Of a stretch of 59,102 nucleotides of DNA, positions 51,834 through 59,102 are shown in pieces (position 1 is the stretch's first letter; the number at the start of each line of letters is the position of its first letter). The position numbers and the translations under genes are program-made. Origin of the DNA: SAR202 cluster bacterium (GTDB taxonomy: Bacteria > Chloroflexota > Dehalococcoidia > Lucifugimonadales > Lucifugimonadaceae). The notes under the pieces were generated by a model that saw only the letters and a list, made by a program, of their open reading frames with translations, did not search any database and had not been told where the DNA came from. Location of the stretch: positions 1 to 59,102 of the forward strand of contig VGZT01000010.1 of NCBI GenBank assembly GCA_016872495.1, written 5' to 3'.

Positions 51834-52888
51834 CGGCGCCGGCCCCGCGCTACCCGCGGGTCGATTAGCTGGTACGTGACGTCCATGATGAACGTGGCCA
51901 GCGCGATCGCCACGATCGTCACGTAGGTGATCCCGCTCACGATGAAGTAGTCGCCGCGCCGCGCCGCCCGCTGCAGGGCATCACCAACGCCCGGGTAGCG
52001 GAATACGACCTCCACGAGGATCAGCCCGGTGAAGATCGTTCCGAGCGACAGGGCCAGGCCGGTGACCTGCGGCAACAGGGCATTGCGCAGGGCGTAGCGA
52101 GCGAAGATGCGGAGCCGCCGCAGGCCCTTCGCTTCCGCCAGCGTCATGAAGTCGTCGGACAGCACGGACACGATCATCCCGCGCATGCTCAACGCCCAGA
52201 ATCCGGTTGCGCCCAGGACGACCGAGACGGCCGGGAGTACCGCGTGGTGCAGCACGTCGCCCGCGAAGCGCCAGGTGAGCTCCGGGATTACCCCGATCCC
52301 GTAGGCGCCCGACATCGGGAACCAGCCGAGCCGGAATGCGACGACGAAGACGAGCAACAGGGCGAGCAGGTAGTAAGGGATCGCCGACAGCGCCATCAGC
52401 GGGGTCATGGCCGCGGTTGCCCACCGGGTCGATGTGGACCATCCGACCACGCCGCCGATGACAGAGCCAAGAACAAAGGCAACACCCGTTGTCACGGCGA
52501 GCAGTCCGATGGTCCACGGGAGCGATCGTCCAAGCACTTCCTTGACGGTCACGGGGTAGTAGGCCATCGAGTAGCCCAGGTCAAACCGCGCCAGTCTCCA
52601 CATGTAACGCACGTACTGGACCGCGAGAGGCCGGCTGAAGCCGAAGCGTTCCCGGTACAGCTCGGCTGCGGCCTTCTGCGACTCGGTGGCCGACTCGGGG
52701 GGCCGTTCGGCCATGAGGATCCGCCCCTCGAGAGCGTTGAACCCGGTCAGGCGCGGCAGGAAGAACATCAGAGTTGAGGCTGCCCACACGACGACCAGCA
52801 GCAAGAGCAAGCGTCGTAGTAGGTACAGGACGAACGCATACCTGGAAGAAAGGCGCTGGGATCGTGCGCCGCGCGATTGCTGTATCAA
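51830..52888 (-). CDS. Orphan ABC transporter permease, DppB/OppB type
   Basis: 352 residues, minus strand, with no DppC partner, receptor or ATPase beside it. It has all family marks: YLLRRLLLLLVVVW, FGFSRPLAVQYVRYM, EAA loop DDFMTLAEAKGLRRLRIFARYALRNALLP, and YQLIDPRVARGRRR. It resembles the permease at 47.8 kb (same long first loop and GYGIGKVP/AYGIGVIP region), consistent with an ancient duplication followed by loss of the rest of the operon. Confidence 0.88.
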   Translation of the reverse strand: MIQQSRGARSQRLSSRYAFVLYLLRRLLLLLVVVWAASTLMFFLPRLTGFNALEGRILMAERPPESATESQKAAAELYRERFGFSRPLAVQYVRYMWRLARFDLGYSMAYYPVTVKEVLGRSLPWTIGLLAVTTGVAFVLGSVIGGVVGWSTSTRWATAAMTPLMALSAIPYYLLALLLVFVVAFRLGWFPMSGAYGIGVIPELTWRFAGDVLHHAVLPAVSVVLGATGFWALSMRGMIVSVLSDDFMTLAEAKGLRRLRIFARYALRNALLPQVTGLALSLGTIFTGLILVEVVFRYPGVGDALQRAARRGDYFIVSGITYVTIVAIALATFIMDVTYQLIDPRVARGRRR

Positions 52889-52922
52889 GCCGTTTCGGGC
52901 AGGGATTGTACCGAACCAGGCC

Positions 52923-53966
52923 CTAGGGCTTGCCCAGCTTGCCTGCGCGGTAGGCCCGCAGGAAGCTGGCGCAGTACTCGTCGTGCCCGAGCAACATCGC
53001 CATCGCTATCTTGACCGGCTCCGCTTCCCTGTCGAGCTTGAACACGTTGTCGATCCGGGTCGAAATCGGGTCAACGATGCCGCTGTCGGCGCCGTGTTCG
53101 ATCGCCAGGTAGATGAACGTCTCGTTCACGAGCTTGCGTTGCGGCAGGCCGAACGAGACGTTACTCAGGCCGCCCGTGATGTGGATCTCTGGCCCGTACT
53201 GGTCCCTGATCTTCTGGATCGCGTTGAGGTAGTGGAGGCCGTACGGCGCGGCTACCGAGATCGGGAACACGAGCGCGTCAACGTGGATATCGGCCTTCTT
53301 CACGCCACGCTTGAGGACGGGTTCCAGTAGCCTGGCAACATTCTCGACCCTCTGCTCGTCGTCGTCGGGCATGCCGTCGACGCTGGCCGCCGTCACCACG
53401 ACCTGGGTGTTGAACTTCTCGACCAGGTCGAGGGCGTCGAGCCGCTCAAGCGCCAGCGAGTTCAGAAGCGGCCGGCCAGCCTTGCCGTCGTACTCCTCGA
53501 GCCCTGCAGTGATGATGTCCGCGTTCGAAGAATCGATGCTGAGGGGAATTTTCGACTCCGTCTGCACCGCCCTGACCAGCCAGCGCATCGAGCGGATCTG
53601 CTCGTCGAGCATCGGCGAAACCTCGTCGACGTTCAGGTCCAGGTAGTGCGCGCCGGCCGCGATCTGCCGCCGGGCCTCCTGGCGGACGTAGTCAGCGCCC
53701 GTCTCCTGCATGTGCTCGTCGCCGTGGACCCCGTGCCAGACGGCCGCCATCATGTGCTTCACCTGGCCCTGCTCGTAGGGCTGAGTCTCCTTGAGCGGCC
53801 CGGGCACCGGCATGTACCGGGTTGCCCCGTTCTCCCCGCGGTACTCGATCGACTCGACGCCGTCGATCTCCTTGATGCGCCGGCCGGAGCGAAGCAGCAC
53901 GCGCGAGGTATGAATGTTCTCGGCGATCACCCAGAACTGCTCGGGTGACGAAATGAAACGAGGCAT
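52923..53966 (-). CDS. Pterin-binding corrinoid/folate methyltransferase-like protein
   Basis: 347-residue DHPS-like TIM barrel as in methionine synthase, AcsE and MtrH. Pterin-site segments: ENIHTSR, HYLDLNVDEVSP, PLSIDSSNADII, HITGGLSNVSFGLP. A characteristic long loop (VWHGVHGDEHMQETGADYVR) follows the first strand. It would move a methyl group between tetrahydrofolate and a corrinoid or acceptor; no corrinoid protein or reactivator is nearby, so the partner is unknown. Confidence 0.85.
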   Translation of the reverse strand: MPRFISSPEQFWVIAENIHTSRVLLRSGRRIKEIDGVESIEYRGENGATRYMPVPGPLKETQPYEQGQVKHMMAAVWHGVHGDEHMQETGADYVRQEARRQIAAGAHYLDLNVDEVSPMLDEQIRSMRWLVRAVQTESKIPLSIDSSNADIITAGLEEYDGKAGRPLLNSLALERLDALDLVEKFNTQVVVTAASVDGMPDDDEQRVENVARLLEPVLKRGVKKADIHVDALVFPISVAAPYGLHYLNAIQKIRDQYGPEIHITGGLSNVSFGLPQRKLVNETFIYLAIEHGADSGIVDPISTRIDNVFKLDREAEPVKIAMAMLLGHDEYCASFLRAYRAGKLGKP

Positions 53967-54018
53967 TAGCTCTCCCTGCGGGTCGTCGCTGGGCGACCGG
54001 TACCGCCGTGTGCGGACG

Positions 54019-55161
54019 CTAGCGTGCGATCAGATCGCGATTGATTTCCACTCCCAGCCCGGGGAGCTGCGGAACGGCCATATAGCCGTCACGGTCCACC
54101 TTAGGCGGGTTAGCCATGATCGAGAACCGGTGCCGGTAGTCGCCGATGGGCGGGTCGTGCAGGAGCTCCATGTATGGCGCGTGGTCCCACGACGCGACGA
54201 GGTGGAGGTGCGCGACTACGCCCAGGTTGCCCCCGCCGTGGTGCGGCACGATCTTCTTGCCGTACGCCTCCGCCAGTGTCCCTACCTTCTTCAGCGTGGT
54301 GATGCCATCGAGCACCATGCTCTCCGGTTGCAGGAGGTCGTAGGCGCCGGTCTCGACCATCTGCACGAACTCGTGGATGCCGCGGTTGTTCTCCCCGCCC
54401 GCGATCATGATGTCCACGTTTGAGCAGAGCTCGGCGATCTGCTTGTACGCATAGCGCGGCAGCGGCTCCTCGAGCCAGTAGCAGCCGAGGCCCTCAAGCG
54501 CGCGCGCGGTTTCCACGGCGCGGCGGTAGTCCCATCGCACGCCAGGTTGCCACTCGCCGCTCGACTGGGCCTGGTTGCCGTCGACCATGATGGTCATGCG
54601 GTCGCCTACCGCCTTGCGAACCGCTTCGACGGTACGGATATCCTCCTTGAAGCTCTCGTGGTGCAGGCGGAGCTTGATCGCCTTCCATCCCTCGTTCATG
54701 AGGCGGGTCGCCAGCTCCGCCCTCTCTTCAGGCGTAGACAGGGCGATCATGCTCGCGTACGGGATCACGCGGTCCCGGCCGCCGCCAAACAGCTTGTGCA
54801 GCGGCTGGCCGGTGGCCTTCCCGATCAGGTCCCACAGCGCGATATCGACACCCGCGACACCCCGATACGGGATGCCCAGCACGAAGTAGCGGAGGGCTTC
54901 GGCGTGATGCTCGACGTCGAACGGGTCCTTGCCGACGAGGTACGACTTGACCGCGGGCAGGAACTGGGGGTCCATCGCGGGACCGATACCGACCAGGCCC
55001 TGGTCCGTCTGGACTTCCACGAACGAACCCCCGCCGACCTGCACCTGCATCATGCGGCCGGGGCTCCAGGCGGGCTCGATCTCGCCGACGTCGCGGGTCG
55101 CCTTCAAAGGAACGACTCTGACATCGGTGATCTTCAGCCGGGACGGAGTGGGCATCGGCAT
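54019..55161 (-). CDS. Mandelate racemase/muconate lactonizing enzyme family protein
   Basis: Fifth enolase-superfamily enzyme. ATG 55161 is preceded by GGAG with a 6-base gap and gives 380 residues; ATG 55173 upstream lacks a site. Catalytic set K163-x-R165 (IKLRLH), D194 (MVDGNQA), E231 (LEEP), E257 (AGGENN), and a double H307-H308 in VPHHGGG. The KxR and GGENN segments are shared with neither KxK members here, which suggests another substrate. Next to the pterin methyltransferase, 52 bp apart. Confidence 0.87.
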   Translation of the reverse strand: MPMPTPSRLKITDVRVVPLKATRDVGEIEPAWSPGRMMQVQVGGGSFVEVQTDQGLVGIGPAMDPQFLPAVKSYLVGKDPFDVEHHAEALRYFVLGIPYRGVAGVDIALWDLIGKATGQPLHKLFGGGRDRVIPYASMIALSTPEERAELATRLMNEGWKAIKLRLHHESFKEDIRTVEAVRKAVGDRMTIMVDGNQAQSSGEWQPGVRWDYRRAVETARALEGLGCYWLEEPLPRYAYKQIAELCSNVDIMIAGGENNRGIHEFVQMVETGAYDLLQPESMVLDGITTLKKVGTLAEAYGKKIVPHHGGGNLGVVAHLHLVASWDHAPYMELLHDPPIGDYRHRFSIMANPPKVDRDGYMAVPQLPGLGVEINRDLIAR

Positions 55162-55425
55162 CGTGCGCTCCATGGAGGAGGTTCGCGGAGGGTAGTCCGG
55201 GCAGCATACGCGGGAGCGCCAGGCATGTCGAGGCCGCCAGTTGATCGTCGCGAATGCCGCAATGGCGCACTCTTGGCGCAGAACTCGCGGGGACCGGGAA
55301 GGCGGGATTCGGTTATTCCTGGCGCCCCACTGCCCGCTTTAGCGTCATGCGGCGTGTGACGCCTGGACGCTTGACCGAGCGAGGCAATTCCGGGGTGACG
55401 GAAGGCGAAGACCTCGAATCCTGAG

Positions 55426-56640
55426 CTAACGGGCGGACATCAGCGTGTACGCGGTCTTGACCGCAACCTTGCTGAGGAAATCGCGCACCGAGGCGTCGTA
55501 CTTGTCCGGGTTCACGTTCCATGAGGCGACGTGGCCGGCGGCCGGCACCCTGAGATACGTGACCAGGTCCCGGCGCTCACGCGCCAGCTGGTCGCTGGTC
55601 GACACCGGGACCGACTTGTCGGCATCACCATGGATGAGCAGGACCGGCGCTTCGATCTCCTCAATCCTGGACAGGTAGTTGGTGGCCTTCCAGTCGATCC
55701 CGAACCGCAGGGACGCGATGAGCTTCGCGGCATCGGTGAGCGCCTGCGGCAGCCGCCTTTCCTCCGCGGCAAGGTCCACGGTCCGGCTGAAATCGAGGAC
55801 CGGGGAGTCCAGGACCACCCCGGCAACCTCGTCGGAGATCTTCGACTGGTAGAGGAAATTAGTGACGATGGCGCCGCCCATGCTGAAGCCGAAGAGGACG
55901 ACGTGGTCGGCGCCGTTGTTGAGCGCGTACTTGACCGCCGCTTCCAGGTCCTGCCACTCGGTGACCCCGAACTGATAGTAGCCAGACGGGTCCGCAGGCA
56001 CCTCGGGATCGTTTCGGTACGTGATGACCAGCGCGGGCAACTTGAGCTCAGTCACGGTCTTCAAGGCACGGAGGGTTTCGGCGCGGCTGGCGGTCCGGCC
56101 GTGGACCAGGATCGCCCAGGTATCCCCCGTTCCCGGCACATACCAGGCGGGGAGGTCGCCGATCTTCGCGCGCACCTGTACGTCCTCGAACCGGATCTTC
56201 ATCGATCGCGCCGGGTCGCCGGGGAACCACGCCTTGTCGAAGCGCACGAGGTCTCCGGTGGCAATTTCACCGTCAAACGGGACATAACCCCGGACGACCC
56301 GATCGCGGTCGAACTCGCGCACGTCGCGGATCCGGCCGTATCCTTTCGGGCCGACCAGTCCCAGGATGCCGGGTTCGTCGAGGCGGGTATCGCCGGCCTC
56401 GCGCACCAGGGTGATCTCTCCATCGCCGACCGCCGCGACGCGCAGTTCGAACGGGTCCTGCTCGTGGTCGAGGCGCAATGCGCCAGCCTCGATCTGGCCG
56501 GCGTAGTACCAGGCGAGCCCCACGAAAGCGCCGACCGCAAGCACCAAGAGCGTGGCGAGCGCCAGGAGAACTCGCTGCACGCGCCCGCCCCCGCCAGACG
56601 GCGATGCGGCGGGCTTCGAGGAGGATTTCTTCGCGGGCAT
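55426..56640 (-). CDS. Membrane-anchored alpha/beta hydrolase
   Basis: 404 residues from ATG 56640, which has AGG 6 bases upstream (ATG 56664 does not). A basic N-terminus and one TM (VLLALATLLVLAVGAFVGLA) anchor it. A beta-rich domain of about 130 residues precedes the hydrolase core with TWAILVHG, nucleophile GFSMGG, acid in IHGDADKSVP and His in AAGHVASWN. The complete triad implies a serine esterase or peptidase acting outside the membrane. The gap downstream (55174-55425) has no recognised gene. Confidence 0.85.
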   Translation of the reverse strand: MPAKKSSSKPAASPSGGGGRVQRVLLALATLLVLAVGAFVGLAWYYAGQIEAGALRLDHEQDPFELRVAAVGDGEITLVREAGDTRLDEPGILGLVGPKGYGRIRDVREFDRDRVVRGYVPFDGEIATGDLVRFDKAWFPGDPARSMKIRFEDVQVRAKIGDLPAWYVPGTGDTWAILVHGRTASRAETLRALKTVTELKLPALVITYRNDPEVPADPSGYYQFGVTEWQDLEAAVKYALNNGADHVVLFGFSMGGAIVTNFLYQSKISDEVAGVVLDSPVLDFSRTVDLAAEERRLPQALTDAAKLIASLRFGIDWKATNYLSRIEEIEAPVLLIHGDADKSVPVSTSDQLARERRDLVTYLRVPAAGHVASWNVNPDKYDASVRDFLSKVAVKTAYTLMSAR

Positions 56641-56774
56641 GGGGAACCTCGGATCTTGCGGCATGCGCCGACTGACCGGAACGCGGGCGTTACGCGGCGG
56701 ATGCTACGCCGAAGCGGTGCGCCGCTTCCAAGGATCCGCGCATGGCCGCATAGCCAATTTCATCTGGCGCCGAT

Positions 56775-56793
56775 GTGAAATCATATGTTTCAC
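56775..56793. promoter_or_regulatory. 19-bp operator-like palindrome
   Basis: GTGAAA and TTTCAC flank TCATATG, giving a 19-bp near-perfect inverted repeat that ends 2 bases before the methyltransferase ATG. A dimeric repressor site of the TetR/MarR sort is plausible. It also contains -10-like elements only about ten bases from the ATG, which would imply leaderless or nearly leaderless transcription. Confidence 0.5.
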
Positions 56794-56795
56794 CC

Positions 56796-57644
56796 ATGAC
56801 ACAAGGCAAGGAACCCAGGCGCAAGCCAGGCAGCGCCCCGGACCGATCGGACCAGCCACACGACTCGTGGGATAACGTCGCGTCCTGGTACGACGGACTT
56901 GCGTCCGACCAGGGAACGGACTACCACCGTGGCGTTGTCATACCAGGCACGCTCAAGCTCCTCGCCGCACAGCGGGGCGAGTCGGTCCTGGACATCGCAT
57001 GCGGACAGGGGGCGGTGGCGCGCGCCTTGTACGAAACAGGGGCCAGGGTAACCGGTGTCGACCTCTCACCGAGGCTCATCGAGGCCGCACGGCGGCGCTC
57101 GGCGCCCGGGCTTCGCTTCATCGTGGGAGACGCCCGCAGCATCACCGGTCTGGCGCCTGGCTCGTTCGACGCCGCGGTCTGCGTACTCGCCGCTCAGAAC
57201 ATCGACCCGATCGCACCCGTCTTTGCCAGCGCGGCCCGCCTCCTCAGGACGCACGGTCGCTTCGTGACCGTGATCAGCCATCCCGCGTTCCGCATTCCCC
57301 GCCAGAGCCGCTGGAAACTCGATGCGGGAAGGAAGCTGCTGGCCAGGGAGGTCGACAGCTACCTGTCGGAGATGCGCATACCGATCGACATGAAACCGTT
57401 CAAAGGGCCGGGGCGGGAGATCACGCACACCCATCACCGGCCGCTCCAGGCCTACGTGACGGCGCTGGTGAGCGCCGGGATGGTCGTCGACGCGCTGGAG
57501 GAGTGGACGTCCCACCGCTCGAGCCAGCCCGGACCGATGGCACGCGCCGAGAACCGGGCGCGCTCGGAGATCCCAATGTTCCTGGGGATCCGCGCGCTCA
57601 AGCTGGCGGACGCGACGAGGCAGACGGGCTCGAAGCAGGACTGA
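56796..57644 (+). CDS. Class I SAM-dependent methyltransferase
   Basis: 282 residues. N-terminal WYDGLASDQGTDYHRGVVIP, motif I VLDIACGQGAVARAL, acidic loop VTGVDLSPRLIEAARRR, and FIVGDARSI. It resembles UbiE/Methyltransf_11 enzymes. The GTG at 56775 lies inside the palindromic site, so ATG 56796 is preferred. It is divergent from the hydrolase and followed after 9 bp by the radical SAM gene, likely co-transcribed. The substrate is unknown. Confidence 0.85.
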   Translation: MTQGKEPRRKPGSAPDRSDQPHDSWDNVASWYDGLASDQGTDYHRGVVIPGTLKLLAAQRGESVLDIACGQGAVARALYETGARVTGVDLSPRLIEAARRRSAPGLRFIVGDARSITGLAPGSFDAAVCVLAAQNIDPIAPVFASAARLLRTHGRFVTVISHPAFRIPRQSRWKLDAGRKLLAREVDSYLSEMRIPIDMKPFKGPGREITHTHHRPLQAYVTALVSAGMVVDALEEWTSHRSSQPGPMARAENRARSEIPMFLGIRALKLADATRQTGSKQD

Positions 57645-57653
57645 CCTACCGCG

Positions 57654-58568
57654 ATGGCACCGCGTCTGATAACGACCGACACGCGGACGCTGCTGGTCAG
57701 GCAAACGCGGCACTCTTTCGTGCGCGAGATCGACTTCACAATGAGCCCGTACTCCGGCTGTGCGTTCCAGTGCGGCGGCGGAACGAAGGGAGATCAGGGC
57801 TACTGCTATGTCCCCGACCTGCTCTACGGACGGGCTGAACGACTCGGGGGATGGGGCAACTACGTCGAGATCAGGAAACGTGCGGCGGACGTCCTCGCAG
57901 CCAGTGCCGAAAGGCTCAGGGGCGCCACGCTATTCATGTCCGCGACGACCGACCCCTACCAGCCCGTCGAAGCCGAGTTCAGGCTCACGCGCGCCCTGCT
58001 GGAGACGATCCTGCGCAAACCGCTGGCGATCAAGTGGCTGCTGATCTCGACGCGGTCTCCGCTCGTGCTCAGGGACGTCGACCTTCTGCAGGAGTTCGGC
58101 GCGCGGGTTGAGGTCGGGATCTCCATTCCCAGCGATCGCGAGGACGTGCGGCGCACCGTGGATCCTCGCAACCCGCCCGCAAGGCGGCGCATGGAGGCCT
58201 TGCGAGCGTTGCGCAGCGCCGGGATCCCGGTCCGGCTCCAGGTCTCGCCGATGATGCCGTCGACGGAGGACTTCCCACGTGCCGCGAGCGATAGCGCGGA
58301 CTGGACCTGGATCGACTGGCTTGCACATGGCCGCGCCGGCGGGCGGGCGCTTTTCGAAGCAATGGGCTGGCAGGAATGGCTGGTGGCCGACCACGTTTCG
58401 GCGCGGGCTGAGACCTGGCGGGAAACGCTAGGCCCGGCCCGGCTCGGGGTGGGAAGACCGTGGTTCGCGGCCCGCTGGGACGGGAACAGGGCTGTGCGCT
58501 GGCTCGGCGATGCCCCTGAGAGCGACGTGGTGGATAACGACCACTACGCCCAAGGTCCGGCCCGGTAA
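57654..58568 (+). CDS. Radical SAM protein (SPL-like) with expanded CX3CX10C motif
   Basis: 304 residues, start ATG 57654, next to the methyltransferase. It resembles the Rv2578c/spore photoproduct lyase-like radical SAM group: SPYSGCAFQC near the start, then YCYVPDLLYGR, FMSATTDPYQPVE, LLISTRSPLVLRD, and VEVGISIPSD. The cluster cysteines are C36, C40 and C51, so ten residues lie between the second and third Cys where the canonical CX3CX2C motif has two. The extra GGGTKGDQ is in frame and the rest is intact. Confidence 0.82.
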   Translation: MAPRLITTDTRTLLVRQTRHSFVREIDFTMSPYSGCAFQCGGGTKGDQGYCYVPDLLYGRAERLGGWGNYVEIRKRAADVLAASAERLRGATLFMSATTDPYQPVEAEFRLTRALLETILRKPLAIKWLLISTRSPLVLRDVDLLQEFGARVEVGISIPSDREDVRRTVDPRNPPARRRMEALRALRSAGIPVRLQVSPMMPSTEDFPRAASDSADWTWIDWLAHGRAGGRALFEAMGWQEWLVADHVSARAETWRETLGPARLGVGRPWFAARWDGNRAVRWLGDAPESDVVDNDHYAQGPAR

Positions 58569-58572
58569 GGGA

Positions 58573-59102
58573 CGCCGGCGGTCTGGCCACAGATCCTCGC
58601 CTCGGCGGGTTGCTACATGGCCGCGGTCGGCAAGATGCACTTCTATCCGTGGGAGGCCCGCCACGGGTTCCAGTACCGCGTGGCCTGCGAGGGCAAGCGT
58701 TGGCTCCGGGTAAAGGACGGCTACTGCTACTACCTCGATAGGAACGGGCACCTGGAGCTGCACGGCAGCGAGCATGACGGCTACCTCGAGAACCATGGCG
58801 CCGTCATCCACCGGCTCCCCTGCGCTTCCTCCTGGGACCATTTCTTCGGGATGGAAGCCTGCCAATTCGTCGACACGCATGCGTGCTATGAGCCGTTCGC
58901 TCTGATGGCCGGCCTGCCCGGTCCGCACTGCCCCACCACCCATCGCCGGACTTCCCTGGCAACCGATTCGACCCGGCCTCGATGCCCGACTCGATTCCCG
59001 GCGGCGGGGCGAAGCCGAAGCTGGGCAGAGCAAGCGTGGACAACAACCGGCGCCCGTGGAATGGCGCCGGCTACACCGAGTTCAGGGAGGCGCAGAAGAA
59101 GA
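58573..59102 (+). pseudogene. Truncated, frameshifted sulfatase at the right edge
   Basis: Reading from about 58573 gives TPAVWPQILASAGCYMAAVG then KMHFYPWEARHGFQ, the arylsulfatase segment after the active site, and continues to ALMAGLPGPHCP near 58932. There a frameshift is needed to continue FDPASMPDSIPGGGAKP and PWNGAGYTEFREAQKK to the window end. The N-terminal part with the CxPSR sequence that becomes formylglycine is absent: upstream is the end of the radical SAM gene. So both an N-terminal loss and a frameshift inactivate it. Confidence 0.75.

Noticed and set aside
55531-56778. A 415-codon plus-strand frame
   Set aside because: Antisense shadow of the alpha/beta hydrolase, whose triad and membrane anchor are clear.
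1-59102. tRNA, rRNA or phage attachment site
   Set aside because: I recognised no rRNA segment, no convincing tRNA cloverleaf and no integrase gene or att-like repeat, though a manual scan can miss a tRNA.

Overview
The window is GC-rich, densely coding DNA with long G/C-ending ORFs. It most resembles an uncultured Chloroflexota (Dehalococcoidia / SAR202-like) chromosome fragment. The support is family content: five mandelate racemase/enolase-superfamily paralogs, three oligopeptide-type ABC systems whose lipoproteins carry Val/Glu- or Thr/Pro-rich linkers after the lipobox, and GMC oxidoreductase, mannonate dehydratase and dihydrodipicolinate-synthase-family proteins. This placement is inference from content; no rRNA or tRNA gene was recognised.

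Layout. 1-6.6 kb: an SBP-permease-permease operon followed by an internally deleted DapA-family gene, an enolase-superfamily enzyme and a frameshifted glycerol-1-phosphate-dehydrogenase-like remnant. 6.7-10.4 kb: a DrrAB-type ABC exporter, a lone VirB11-like ATPase and a TIM-barrel isomerase. 10.3-15.7 kb: a second SBP-permease-permease operon (minus strand) flanked by a perfect 295-bp direct repeat; the second repeat copy is joined to a decayed thiamine-diphosphate enzyme. 16-24 kb: a methyltransferase, an enolase-superfamily enzyme, a broken DHFR/RibD-like gene, then a cytochrome c / vanadium haloperoxidase / 14-repeat beta-propeller cluster and a molybdopterin-domain protein. 24-29 kb: a propeller protein, GMC oxidoreductase, mannonate dehydratase and a prokaryotic pentameric ligand-gated channel. 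29-36.7 kb: a nickel-pincer-nucleotide block (larE-larC-larB-larA) divergent from a DUF362 iron-sulfur protein with a His-rich tail. 36.8-41.3 kb: two more enolase-superfamily enzymes, a broken RraA-like gene and a DapA-family protein lacking the catalytic Tyr and Lys.

41.4-45.6 kb is the most novel part: seven neighbouring paralogous small lipoproteins in three operons, which I cannot assign to a known family. 45.6-51.8 kb holds a complete oligopeptide ABC system (SBP, two permeases, two ATPases), then an orphan permease, a pterin-binding methyltransferase, a fifth enolase-superfamily enzyme, a membrane-anchored alpha/beta hydrolase, a methyltransferase, a radical SAM protein with an unusual cysteine spacing and a truncated sulfatase at the right edge.

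The intact genes describe a heterotroph that imports organic acids, peptides or sugar acids and dehydrates, racemises or oxidises them. Only one of the three peptide-type ABC systems has ATPases here, so the others may share them. At least six genes are broken or internally deleted, so this is a catabolic island in flux. Several good ORFs lack ATG/GTG/TTG starts and seem to begin at ATA, ATT or CTG.
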